A stretch of DNA of 64,000 nt from Brienomyrus brachyistius (Eukaryota > Chordata > Actinopteri > Osteoglossiformes > Mormyridae). The notes beneath the pieces are model-generated. The model saw only the letters and a list, made by a program, of their open reading frames with translations, was not told where the DNA came from and did not search any database. The translations under genes and the position numbers were made by a program. Location of the stretch: the NCBI RefSeq assembly GCF_023856365.1, contig NW_026042787.1, positions 1 to 64,000 of the forward strand, read 5' to 3'. Positions 9,668 through 21,070 of the stretch are shown in pieces (position 1 is the stretch's first letter; each line of letters starts with the position of its first letter).

Positions 9668-10499
9668 TTGTTCTGTGAACAGCTCAGATACCACCTTCTC
9701 GAAAGTCTTCTGCATAAAATAGAAATAGGATTCAGCGCGACTCCACTAAATTTGGATTACCTGGAGTTCCTTTGTCATCAGGAGCTGTATCTTCTGCAGG
9801 CCCTGTCTAATCACATTGAAGTACCTCCTGCTATCACCCTGGCTTTGCAAGAGCTCTTTGACCTTGTGAGGGCACATCTGGAACGTCCAGCCCCATGTGT
9901 CACACAGGAAGTCGCTGCCACCAATAGACGACCCAAGATTTTGATTGAAGAACAATGTTTGAAAGAAATGCTCCATACTCAACTTCCTGTGCCTTGCATA
10001 GCCACACTGATGGGTGTTTCAAGAAGAACAATCTTAAGAAGAATAAAAGAGTATGAGCTCTGTGTTAGGGAACTTGACAATTTGGTTTCTTCTGTCAAGA
10101 ATGATCTACCAAATGCAGGCTACAGGATAGTCAATGCAGGCTGCAGTCAATGGGCTACAGGGTTCGGTGGAGAAGAGTTGCAGCCTCCATGCATAGGGTT
10201 GATTCCATGCGCATCATATAAAGGTTGTCAAGTCTTGGCTGTGTTGTACGCAGAATGTACCAGGGCCTTTGTCTCTAGTACACGTGGACACAAACCACAA
10301 GTTGATCCGGTTTGTATTACCAGCAAATTTATTTGGAGTAAACCCTGGGTGGATTGGTGTGAGGTGGTGGTGGGGCTTTGGAGAAGATTTCCTGCCGATC
10401 AACACTAGCAACTTATATCTATCTGTCATGGAGGTCTCGGGACTCACAGATATTCAGAGACATGTGGATAGTTTACCAGTGGTTTTCAGCAGGAAATAG
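9668..10499 (+). pseudogene. Integrase-core (DDE) protein relic, copy 2
   Basis: Plus-strand twin of 2300-3131, with the same 246-codon N-terminal frame (9668-10408) and the out-of-frame HVDTNHKLIRF continuation (10269-10499). The inactivating frameshift is therefore shared and older than the duplication. Confidence 0.65.
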
Positions 10500-11976
10500 T
10501 TATTACTACAAATTGTCACCCCCCCCCCCCCGCCCCCCACAGAAACTGGATCTGGCTATAGTGGGAAAATCTTTTTTTTTTTTTATTTGTGAGAACTTGA
10601 AAGCAAAACAAAACTTGGAAAAAATATATGCTCATTCACCAATTTTCTAATCTGGGGTCTAAAGTGGTCAGGCTTGCAAGTGTATTTGGTTATTTGTCTA
10701 TCCTAGCCTGTTGCAGTGTATATTTCCTGTATATTTTGCATGTAAAAAATGTTGTTTGTTATGTCAGTGCTTAATATTATCATGTAGTCTTCATGAACTT
10801 TCTTCATCTTGGCCAGGGACTGCATTTGAAAAGTAGCCACTTGACTAAAATTGGCACATTTTCAGAAATGCCAGCAACAATACTGATAATGAACACCCCT
10901 CTAACTGACTCTCAGTTGGTTTAGAAAAAAGACTTTTAAGAGAAAAGAAAGCCTTCCTTTGGTTTTGCATTTTTCTCTTTTTTGTTGGCTGTGCACAATA
11001 TATTAGAAGAATACCTTACAATTATATTAGTTAAGAAATAACAGATTGCGTATATACAATATTAAGGTGATAACAACAACCCTCACTGTCTCTAGGTGCT
11101 GCTTCAGACAGGGCATTCTGCAGCAGGGACACCACCCGTCGTGCAGCATCCAGCAAATCTCCCTATCACAACAGCCCACATAACAGAATAACATTAGTGT
11201 ATGATTCAGTAGGGCTAGTCCAGGTCTGGAAAGTAGTTGGGCCAGATTTTTAAACCAAGAAATTTAGCTGGGCCAGACATTTTCAGCGGCCCAGTAAGCA
11301 ACAGGTAATGGCATTTTAAACAAACACAAATCAAGGTACATTATTTTAAAAAACTACAACTGAACAGAATCTGAGAGCAATATTTTTTTTCACTTCTGAA
11401 ATGAGAAAAATATTTTGGTCGTATCTGACCTAGACGCATCCCAAAGAAAAAAAATGCCTATTAGATGGTAAACAGACATAAAGAAAAAGGGAAAAATCGT
11501 CTATAATCATCATCCGCTTATACTGTGGTGATCCATTTCACCCACACAGGCATGATCACCATTAGCGGTTTCCACATTATTGTCGAGGTGACTATTCACT
11601 TTACCTCTGCTTTCTCCGACATCTTCCTGATTCTGCCGCCAACAAGGGGCTCATAGGGTGGAGACTGAGGGTGTTAAACAGACCAATCTTTTGTCACTGA
11701 ATGCAACAAATAATGTATTTATCTGTCAAAAGTCCAGCACCAGGAAAAGCAACAGAGTGACAGTAGAAACTGTAATAATAATGGAAGTGCGCCGCCCTAC
11801 AGGGAAGGAGGAGTGATGGGAGTCCCGGTGGTGGCTAAGCGCGCGTGGGGAGAGGCGTCGTACTGTGAGGCTTCATGAACTTCCGATGGGGCAGTGCTGT
11901 CATACAGCGGGGAGCCTGAGAGGGGCACTGTGGCCGGGTGCGAGAGCCCTGGGTAATGAGTTGTAGAGCTGCGCAG
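10500..11976. other. No confident gene, mirror of 825-2299
   Basis: Poly-C/poly-T tract at 10518-10582, then AT-rich sequence. Nothing recognisable beyond the short exon-like scraps described for copy 1. Confidence 0.4.
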
Positions 11977-12253
11977 TGTCACGATCGGGTACAAGCAGGC
12001 AGGCGATCGTGCGGGCAAGGCGTGCAAGGAGCAAGCGGACAGGCAAAAACGGGAGTTTAATTAGGAAGCGCGGACGGGGAAACATCTCACGCATACAAAC
12101 ATCAATGACAGACACTGGACTCAGGTAAGACACGGACTGAAATACACAGGACTGAGCAAATTAACTAGATACAGCTGGGTACAAATCGGGAGAAAACACG
12201 TGGGTAATCAGGGGGCGTGGCACACAGGAGGAGCGGACGAGCCGGGCATGACA
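11977..12253 (-). mobile_element. Solo LTR, module copy 2
   Basis: 277 bp, inverted copy of 548-824. The 5-bp target duplication reads CGCAG on this strand on both sides. Confidence 0.85.
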
Positions 12254-13657
12254 CGCAGGAACTGAGAGCCCAAGCTGTTGGACATTCCACTGGACTAGGA
12301 GACTGGGGTGAGTGAGGAGGAGCTCATTGACCACAAACTGGGATACTGGCTGTGTGTGAGCAATGGGGTGGAGATTAAGGAAAGACGTTAAATCAGCATG
12401 CAGTGTTGCCTGGAAACAACAACAAATATACTAGTGTCACTGTACTAAAACAATATCAAAATAATGCCTATTTTTTATTCATTTTACTTGTAGAGTGCAA
12501 AGTACAAAGGAAAACAAAGAGTAACTATGGCGAAATAAATCAAAGCATGTCCCAGAATGATGGGCCTGAATGGATCAGGACAGAAGAAGGTGAAAGTCCT
12601 GTTAACGAGGTGAGACGATGCAGACACAGGCCAGGATGTGGGTATAGGCGAGAACAAGAGGGAAGACGGGGGCCCGAGACTCAGCATGGGGACAGGTGGG
12701 GGAGGGGAGGCACGGGCTCACCTGGAGCTGCTCCCGGAGGTGCCGCTATGACTCATGGGTAACATGCCGGAATGGGACGGCACCTGTAGGCTGGACCAGT
12801 TGTCATGGGAGGGCAACATGGACAGACAGGTAGACGAGCTGTCTGAATAAGCAGCTGCAAGTATAAAACAATAAATGAAGCAGGTATGTGGTGGGCAGTG
12901 TTACAGCGTCCTTAATATGGTCAATACAGAAAAGGCATGTTATCATGTTATGTATATACTGCCTCCAGTTACTTAATGCCTAACTTTAATACATTGATTG
13001 ATTTGTTCACTGCTGCAGCCTGTGTCAACTTTCCTTTCAGACAGATGTAAAGTCCATTCTGTTTTTGTTCTGTGTAGTTTTTTTTGAACAGCATATGGCT
13101 GAATTCTGTTAAACCTCAGACTGAAGAAAATTGTGTTAATTGAAAAGCAAATATCAAAAACTCAGTCTGCAGGAATGTTTTTCTAAATATTTCTGTGGAC
13201 TTTTGGAAATTTCACGAAATTCCATTGCTCCATTACATAAACACTGAGTGAGATTTCATTCCCATTACTGCAACGTATGAAGAGGATTATGACTTATTAC
13301 TTTAGGTTATCGGACTGAGTGAGTTTTGGAAATTTGCTCTTCGATAACTGAAGCAGTGCTGTGAATGCAGAGGTTATATGCGTCGCATATCAACAGAACT
13401 GTATGTTTATGTCTTGTCTTAATTATTTTGATTAAATGTCTAACTATTCCCAATATGTGTGAACATACTTGGCCAAATAAAGCTGATTCTGATTCAGTCA
13501 GAGGGTAATCGTCGGTGTGCTGTACTATCGTGGTGACCCACACAGAGAGCTTAGGACCATGATTTCAGTGTGTGCTTGTGTGAGGGGACAGGCAGGGCGG
13601 CGGCTCACTGGGTGATGCACTCCTGTGGGTATAGGGGCTGGGATAGGGGGCGGAGCA
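12254..13657. other. Module end and flank, no gene
   Basis: 12254-12801 mirrors 1-547. From 12802 the sequence is outside module copy 1 but is mirrored at 54573-55431. Near 13475-13500 there is a CCAAATAAAGCTGATTCTGATTC motif, typical of the 3' end of fish LINEs and here isolated. Confidence 0.45.
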
Positions 13658-13680
13658 GTTACTCCTCAAGGAGGAGTAAC
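13658..13680. repeat. Perfect short hairpin in purine-rich tract
   Basis: GTTACTCCTC and GAGGAGTAAC are exact reverse complements with a 3-base loop (AAG), set in about 200 bp of G/A-rich sequence (13575-13780). Mirror at 54550-54572. Function unknown. Confidence 0.6.
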
Positions 13681-14263
13681 AGTCACAGCCGTGGGGGGAG
13701 GAGAGGGAGAGGGTGCTCCCAAACTGGGGGTGTGGGTTTGATGAAGAGCAGAGAGACCCTGAGCCTGGGATGAACCAGCTGCCTACTGAAACGAAAGCGG
13801 ATAAAGACAGAAACTAGAACCTCAAACTAAACAACACAAACAACAATATCAAGTTATATTCAATCATTAAACCGTTATATATTTAATCTAAACAATAGTA
13901 ATAAATATCGTTCCGATTCAAAATATCATTTACGGGTGAATCTTATGACTTGCATTGGGAAACAGGAAACGGGCCAAGCTGCAGGGCCAGTTCAAAGGCA
14001 TAGTGCGAGGCGCCCAGAAAGGGGGCGAGGTCTGGGCGGAGTCAGCTAAAGAAGAAAAAGGCCTGACCTTTTTCTGGATGCTGTGGACTGTGTTTGTGTG
14101 TGAGCTGCAGCTGCATGTTCCTTACATTTTTTTTATTAACACCAGCACCGTGAGGTTTGGCCTGGACTGGGTCCTGTCCTGCATGGTTGAAGACATGTTG
14201 ACTGATGGTCAGCCCGTGTTCTGTTGGATCCCACAGAAAGGAAATGGGAATCCCGTTTGGATC

Positions 14264-15029
14264 GGATGCTGACAGTTGAAAAAAAACTCATGTCTGTGTG
14301 TTATGAAAGAATATCAATAAATGTTTCCGAAAGGGGATGACTCATTTGGTAATTATTTACGGCTTATGTTATGGCTGAGAAATTTACAGTCTTTACTAAA
14401 GTCTGACTTCTTTCGAGTCACCTTTAATATAGATTGGACACTCTCTATGCTATGTACAATACTTATATAGATGGTACATGTTTACTTGCTTGCACAGATG
14501 GTTGATTAGGTAATTAGTGTAAGTGTGTGTGTGTGTGTGTGTGTGTCCAATCGCATGTATGTCCAAGGTCCATAGTAAGTAATATACACTGATCAAGAGA
14601 TGCCTGAAAGTGGATGAAAGAGGACATTAGTGGGTGTATCACTTAGTGTAACGGGTGCAGGAAAATGAGCAGGACTGCAAGCCATATAATGACCCACTGT
14701 CCTTATCTAGCTCTTAATACAGTATGCATACAGTGATGTATCTACAATGGACAGCTACTATAAGCAGATAGCACAGTACAGGTGCTTAATCTGTATGCTA
14801 TTTCCATCCATCCATTGTCCAAACCGCTTATCCTACTGGGTCACAGGGGGTCCGGAGTCTATCCCGGAATCAATGGGCACGAGGCAGGGAAGAACCCAGG
14901 ATGGGGGGCCAGCCCATCACAGCTCACACTCACACACCATTCACTCACACATGCACACCTACGGTAAATTTAGCTACTCCAATTAGCCTCAGCATGTTTT
15001 TGGACTGTGGGGGGAAACCGGAGGAAACT
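14264..15029 (+). repeat. Inner inverted repeat, left member
   Basis: Reverse-complement match to 16159-17120, including a shared end GGATGCTGACAG (14264; 17120). It is less similar than the large arms: substitutions and indels are visible, and the right member has an extra half SINE. It contains a (TG)n run at 14521-14547 and ends inside a SINE. Confidence 0.85.
14806..15029 (-). mobile_element. tRNA-derived SINE, 5'-truncated
   Basis: Holds the (CCAT)n tail, AACCGCTTATCCTACTGGG, and the body through AAACCGGAGGAAAC in minus-strand sense. The tRNA-like head is missing. Confidence 0.8.
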
Positions 15030-16037
15030 AGCAGCTTTGTGTGGTAATTGTTTGTATTAAAAATACATTGGATCAAGTCAAATTATTTTTATGAAGAATT
15101 AACATCTAAAAGCTGCTAGTAGACCGTGGGAAAATAATTTTTCTATTTTCTTGCTGCCATCTCGTGGCCAAAAGTAGGTATTGCAATTTCCATCATATGT
15201 AAGAGGGCCTGCCCATCAGAGTAATGTACATCCTGTGACATGTATTGACTATCAAGACAAACTGAAACACGGTGTATTAGGCTGTCAATGAGTACTGGAC
15301 TAGGGTGAAAAACTGCCTGATAATCTACCTATTAACTAGAAGAGTACAAACTGGAGACGGATCCCCTAATACAGAGGGATTAACGTCTGTGCCACATCCA
15401 GAACCATTCAGTGTAGGAGTCTGGTGGTTCTACTGGATACTGACAAGTACCCAGCCCCTTTGTTCCCTCTGATAATCATCAGTCCTCCTCTGAATGCCTT
15501 CACCACTCTATTCCTGAATAGGTACACATTTAAATATGCTAGCAAGATCAAGGTATTGGGATAACTGTTAGGTTCGCTGTTCAGAGAGTTGCAGTGAAAA
15601 CCATCATACACAGTGGCCCTTTCTGGATAAGATTACCTCCCTCTGATCTAACAGGTCAAGATCAAAGCAAGGTGCATTGCAATGTCTGACACCCAGCACA
15701 CTACAGCATATAAAATACAGGTATCCATCGCCTTCCGCATTTGGAACCAGGACCACTTGTTGCAAGTCAATTTGGGCGTATCTCAAGTTATACGAGAGAG
15801 GCAAGACATTAAGGACAGTATACACAGTACTGAAATAATAATGTACATATTAAACCACAGCACTTAATAAACAGATACTGCACTTACATTTCACAAAAAA
15901 AAAATAAAGCACAGATTGCACTAAGAAATCAAAAGATGCATGTGCTAGCAAACAGTGGGAGCTGAGGAAGAAGCAGTGGTGAAATACTTTATTGTACAGT
16001 ACAGTAAGTTTCTTTTTATAGAATGAAATAGCATACA
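15030..16037. other. No gene; spacer of the inner inverted repeat
   Basis: Unremarkable sequence with stop codons in all frames. The longest frames (about 60-70 codons) overlap on opposite strands and match nothing. Confidence 0.45.
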
Positions 16038-16397
16038 GGGGGCGGCATGGTGGTGCAGTGGTTAGCACTGTTGCCTCACACCTCTGGGACCCGGGTTCGA
16101 GTCTCTGCCTGGGTCACATGGGTGTGGAGTTTGCATGTTCTCCCCGTGTCGTCGTGGGGTTTCCTCCGGGTACTCCGGTTTCCCCCCACAGTCCAAAAAC
16201 ATGCTGAGGCTAATTGGAGTTGCTGAATTGCCCGTAGGTGTGCATGTGTGAGTGAATGGTGTGTGAGTGTGAGCTGTGATGGGCTGGCCCCCCATCCTGG
16301 GTTCTTCCCTGCCTCGTGCCCATTGATTCTGGGATAGGCTCCGGACCCCCCGCGACCCAATAGGATAAGCGGTTTGGACAATGGATGGATGGATGGA
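16038..16397 (+). mobile_element. tRNA-derived SINE, full length
   Basis: Starts GGGGGCGGCATGGTGGTGCAG. It has an A-box-like GTGGTTAGCACTGTTGCC and a B-box GGGTTCGAGTC, then the conserved fish SINE body, and ends with TAAGCGGTTTGGA and a (TGGA)n tail. Confidence 0.88.
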
Positions 16398-17120
16398 TGC
16401 TGAGGCTAACTGGAGTTACTAAATTGCCCGTAGGTATGCATGTATGAGTGAATAGTGTGTGAGTGTGCCCTGTGATGGGCTGGCTCCCCATCCTGGGTTG
16501 TTCCCTGCCTCGTGCCCATTGCTTCCGGGATAGGCTCCAGACCCCCCACGACCCAGTAGGATAAGCGGTTTGGACAATGGATGGATGAATGGAAATAGCA
16601 TACAGATCTTATAAGCACCTGTACTGTGCTATCTGCTCATAGTAGCTGTCCATTGTTGATACATCACTGTATGCATACTGTATTAAGAGCTAGACAAGGG
16701 TCATTATATGGCTTGCAGTCCTGCTCATTTTCCTGCACGCGTTACACTAAGTGATACACCCACTAATGTCCTCTTTTATCCACTTTCGGGCATCTCTTGA
16801 TCAGTGTATATTATTTACTATGGACCTTGGACATACATGCGATTGAACACACACACACACACTTACACTAATTACCTAATCATCCATCTGTGCAAGCAGG
16901 TAAACATTTACCATCTATGTAAGTATTGCACATTGCATAGAGAGTGTCCAATCTATATTAAAGGTGACTCAAAAGAAGTCAGACTTCAGTAAAGACTGTA
17001 AATTGGCAGCCATAACATAAGCCGTAAATAATTACCAAATGAGTCATCCCCTTTCGGAAACATTTATTGATATTCTTTCATAACACACAGACATGAGTTT
17101 TTTTTCAACTGTCAGCATCC
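16159..17120 (-). repeat. Inner inverted repeat, right member
   Basis: Reverse complement of 14264-15029, longer because of the second partial SINE at 16398-16592. It includes a (AC)n run at 16848-16862, the mirror of the (TG)n in the left member but shorter. Confidence 0.85.
16398..16592 (+). mobile_element. SINE 3' half, directly after a full SINE
   Basis: Starts mid-body (CTGAGGCTAACTGGAG) right after the tail of the preceding SINE and ends with its own ATGGATGGATGAATGG tail. This looks like a 5'-truncated second insertion into the tail, or an unequal exchange. Confidence 0.75.
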
Positions 17121-17127
17121 TTCTCGA

Positions 17128-18180
17128 TTGTCAGAAGCTCTGCGCTAGAGGGAGGTTTACTGGTCTTATACTCTTCTGGCACCTTGTGTGATTCCTGACT
17201 TGGGACATCAGTTTGGCTCCTTCTGTATGTGGTTTACATTGTATTTGTTCTTTAAAGTTGCCCCTTCAGAATTAGACAGTGTAACCAGCTTGCCACATAT
17301 TGCCTGGATGACATAAGGTCCGGTAAAATCCGGTTCCGTTCTTCCTCCTTTCCGTCCCCGCTTCCTCATGTTGAACAGAAGCGCCTCATCTCCAACATGA
17401 TAAACTGTGTTTTGGTACCTCTTTTGTATTCGTTTACCACATGCCTGCTTCTGTTTTTCCTGTTACTAGGAGATGTTTTCAGCTGTTGTTGCTTATTGTC
17501 TCAACTACTTTATTTTTTTCATCAAAAAACGTGCCGTAGCTTTTCTCATCGGGAAGAATAATTGTGGAAAGCTGAAGTGGAAAAACATTCATAGCAAATT
17601 ATTATTATTCACAGATCATTATAAAGAGTCATTTTCTAAAAGCATTAAGAACAATGTAATTTGCTGTTTCAAGATATGTTTTTAAATAACTACTTGTCAG
17701 TCATAAGAAACTCTTCAACACACATGATCCGATCTTGCCACAAATCATTTTTAATCTCACTTTTGTTGCCAGCAGTTCAGACATTAATGGCTGTGTGTTG
17801 AGTTATTTTGAGGGGACATCAAATTTACACCATTATACAAGCTGTACACTGATTACTTTACATTCTATCAGAGTTTCATATCTTTAACGTTGTCCCTTGA
17901 AAAGATATAATAAAATATTTACAAAAATGTGTGGGGTGTACTCACTTTTGTGAGATACTGTATATTAAGGGATTGATTGTCAATAATATCAGTAATTCCT
18001 GATGTAATGTTAAAAGAATAGAGCCTGTCTCACACAGTTCTAAAACAACCTCAAAAACAGACTTACCATTTTATGTCATCATTCGTTTTCTCATCCAGGC
18101 CATTGGTTTGGGGATGATATGCAGCAGTGATCAACGGCAGAACAGGGGCTCTGAACGCAGTATGGATTAAAAAGGAATTA
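17128..18180 (-). pseudogene. Gypsy-type integrase relic, split by a Tc1-like fragment
   Basis: In minus-strand sense, about 18085-18150 encodes AYHPQTNGL, the hallmark near the end of retroelement integrase catalytic cores. About 17235-17470 encodes a basic domain with RKGGRTEPDFTGPYVI, like the C-terminal domain of gypsy integrases and the related GIN1 family (GPY/F-type motif). Between them lies a Tc1-like scrap (17758-17962). No complete frame connects the parts. It is dead and truncated. Confidence 0.6.
17758..17962 (-). mobile_element. Tc1-like terminal fragment
   Basis: In minus-strand sense it starts TACAGTATCTCACAAAAGTG, the familiar terminus of a fish Tc1-like family, and continues for about 200 bp. 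It stops at GGCAACAAAAGTGAG with no transposase and no second terminus. Confidence 0.8.
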
Positions 18181-19212
18181 ACCATCTCTCTCAATATAAA
18201 ATTAGGATCATTTATTCTCTACAGAGGCCCCCATAGAATAGTGCATCCATCCCCTCACTCATGTTTAGACAGACGTAAGGCAACAGGCCAATGACATTCA
18301 GAACAGCAACAACATCAACAATTGTACAGCTAGTTTTAAAATTTAATAAAAAAGACAAACCAATTAGGTAATATTAATGAAATTATTAAAATGTGCAGAT
18401 TAATAGTCAGAAATAATTTGCGATTTTAAGAGCGGAAAGGATACATTAAAACTCAATTACATTTATCCCTTAATAATAAAAAAAAGGTTTTTGAATTTTA
18501 CATCATGATAAATGAGAACTATATGTGATTACTAATTACTGTTGACTAATTTCCTGTCTGGACGTTTCCCTCCTCATTGTTAAAAGTCATTATATGTCTG
18601 GGTGCCAGTCAGTGGAAGCACACAGACATGTTGGCCAGCTGTCATATTCATTCAGCACCAGCCCATCAAGTAGAGAATTCAGCACCACGGACAGTGACCT
18701 GTGTTACAATGACATCAGGTCATTGGCTCTAAATATTTTTCTAGAAATAACTAAATGGCTCTATTGTAGAAATTTCCAGCCAGAGTCTTGTGGTGCGTTC
18801 GTTTTTCTCTCGGAACTTGGAAATTCCAAATTGGGTGACATCACATCCAACAATCTCCCGTTCAAGCTAGCACAACTCGGAACAAACATGGCTGCCTCCA
18901 TGAATACGCTGCTGTGTTGTTGCTTTATATTTTAGCAGTTATGGAGTAAGATTATTATTTCAGACAAATAAACAAGAAACAGGAACTAGTCAAACCACAT
19001 TAAAAGCTTTATAAAGTATTTTAGTACATTCATAGCGATATTCTTTTTTCGAGATCAAACAAACTACAAACAAACCAAAAACACTAACAAGTCTGGTAAA
19101 AATCTGATATTGCATGTTAGGATACTGTTTACGGTCACAATATGGTATTCTCTAAATCGAACACGTGCAATTACATTAATAATTACTAATAATTATAAAT
19201 AATAATAATAAT
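18181..19212. other. No gene; possible MITE end
   Basis: AT-rich, with no supported gene. The GTGCGTTCGTTTTTCTC...CGGAACTTGG stretch at 18792-18825 resembles the end of a fish MITE family that I could not pair with a matching second end. Confidence 0.35.
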
Positions 19213-19573
19213 AAATGGGCGGTATGGTCGTGCACTGGTTAGCACTGTTGCCTCACACCTCTGGGACCCAGGTTCAAATCTCCGCCTGGGTCACATGTGT
19301 GTGGAGTTTGCATGTTCTCCCCATGTCGTCGTGGGGTTTCCTCCGGGTACTCCGGTTCCCCCCCACAGTCCAAAAACATGCTGAGGCTAATTGGACTTGC
19401 TAAATTGCCCGTAGGAATGCATGTGAGAGTGCATGGTGTGTGTGAGTGTGCCCTGCGATGGGCTGGCCCCCCATCCTGGGTTGTTCCCAGCCTCGTGCCC
19501 ATTGCTTCCGGGATAGGCTCCGGACCCCCCGTGACCCAGTAGGATAAGCAGTTTGGAAAATGGATGGATGGGA
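19213..19573 (+). mobile_element. tRNA-derived SINE, full length
   Basis: Starts GGGCGGTATGGTCGTGCACTGG and ends TAAGCAGTTTGGAAAATGGA(TGGA)n. The B-box region is mutated (GGTTCAAATC). Confidence 0.87.
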
Positions 19574-19670
19574 TAATAATAAATTTAACAAAATAAACAT
19601 TTTTAAGGATTTGTAAAATAGAATTAATGTTGAGTGTGTAAGCCGCCATGTTGAAATTACGTCACAGGGG

Positions 19671-19765
19671 CAACTCGGACAAGAAGATTCTGTCAGACAT
19701 TAACGTCATAAAAGAGGCGTTTCTAATGGGAAGTGATGTTTTTCGTGACGTTTTTGTCCGAGTTG
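19671..19765. repeat. 95-bp element with perfect 12-bp inverted ends
   Basis: CAACTCGGACAA at 19671 and TTGTCCGAGTTG at 19754-19765 are exact reverse complements, bounding a short CpG-bearing core. It is a possible MITE remnant; no target duplication was found. Confidence 0.5.
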
Positions 19766-20399
19766 GAGTGAAATAATCAAACGCAGCATGTGTTCCTATT
19801 TGAAGAGAATATTCTATTTTTATTCTAAGGAACTACAGAAAATCAGCTCTGCATGTGATCTCCCCTTTACTGCTCGAGCAGGGCACACGCACATCAACAA
19901 GTGTCAAGGCAGCAAGTGCATGCAAACAACTTCTCAGGACGGTTACAGTATAGGACCTTCAGAAAGAGCCAGACTGCGGCGTCATTCAGAGATTCCATTG
20001 TCTAAGGCTTGCACTAAAACATTACAGCATATTTAAACAAAGTAGCATGGCACCTGTGTCAGAATCCCTCCCTGCCTTGTTCTGTTCTCTCTTTGTTGTC
20101 CCCATTTAGCCAGCACATGTCACTGGCCATCCTGACTCCTCTTTTGATTGTGGGTTTTAAGGATATCAGTGGGTCTGTGTTTTCATAATTGTCCCCCAGG
20201 CCACCATGCTGCTCAGCCCTTGATTCCAACTACAGTTGCAATCAGGTGGTTCTCAATCTACTAGGACTGTATAACAGGATTGGCCACCTGTTCTACCTTT
20301 ACTCGTTCAGCCGCATTCATGAGTCTGGCCTATAGGTTATTCAAATTTTGTCCTGCCAAATTTACCGGACAGGAGGTGGACACTGCAAATGAATGTGTG
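19766..20399. other. No gene recognised
   Basis: Short unrelated frames only. The pyrimidine-rich part from about 20045 may be LTR or retroelement flank, without firm support. Confidence 0.4.
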
Positions 20400-20775
20400 A
20401 ATACTCCAATACCTACATCTTTACAAGTTACCTGAAGTGGTTTGGTAAATGATTGTGAGGTTGGAAGTCCTTCTTGATGTCTGTTTGCAGCTCATCCACC
20501 AGCAACTGCACGAGTTGTCGCTCCCAGAGGGAATCCCACTCTCGGTCCGCTGGAGGGTCCATCTCACTGTAGCTGGAGTATGTTTCCATCAGTCACTTGG
20601 CGTGGGGCTCACAGAATTTACCAGGCTCCTGTTTAATCTGACGCACCTTAGTCCAGTCCATGCATCTGGGGAACTTCTCTGAAAATCTCTGGCAGATTCT
20701 TTGCAGCTATACTTGATATTGGGTACTTGCCGCAACTAAGTAATGGGTTGTTGAATCAAAGTCCCGTTCCATGTC
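20400..20775 (-). pseudogene. Possible gag-like scrap of an LTR element
   Basis: Minus-strand sense contains, in broken frames, stretches such as MDWTKVRQIKQEPGKF and DREWDSLWERQLVQLLVDEL. These resemble the helical capsid region of LTR-retroelement or endogenous-retrovirus gag. A stop separates the parts. There is no zinc knuckle and no flanking LTR pair. Tentative. Confidence 0.3.
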
Positions 20776-21070
20776 AAAAATAACCCCATTTTAGGGTTTT
20801 GTTAAACAACTGGTCTAATTTGGATGCAGAGGTTCTGCACGGAAGGCCCAGTCTCTGAAGGGCTGTGGCATAGCGAGGCCTGTTCTGCCTGGAATCCGGC
20901 AGGTCACTGGCAACATCCCCCAACTCCTTCATCTATAAGGTCGGGAAACCAGAACGTTTACTCCCCCTTATGGATAAGGACATACCAACGTTGGGGCAAC
21001 TCCTGCTGCCTGAGTCTTCAACCAAGTCCAAAACAAAAGTATACAATGTTAGGAAGGGTAATTCAATGGT

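Larger units (their letters stand above)
6858..12801 (-). repeat. Module A, copy 2 (inverted)
   Basis: Inverted partner of 1-5954, nearly identical, with a 903-bp spacer between them. It continues to the right without break into the large palindrome arm. It differs from copies 1 and 3 in the hairpin of the LTR-like leader (8667-8778), where it appears to keep the ancestral state. Confidence 0.95.

Noticed and set aside
12403..12762. 119-codon frame with a glycine/arginine-rich tail
   Set aside because: No recognisable domain. It is broken by one-base differences in the other two module copies, and composition explains its openness.
19239..19649. 136-codon and similar frames over SINEs (also 16076-16491, 25250-25534, 48597-49010, 51654-52145)
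   Set aside because: These are open frames through the SINE body. Their apparent mutual similarity is SINE similarity.
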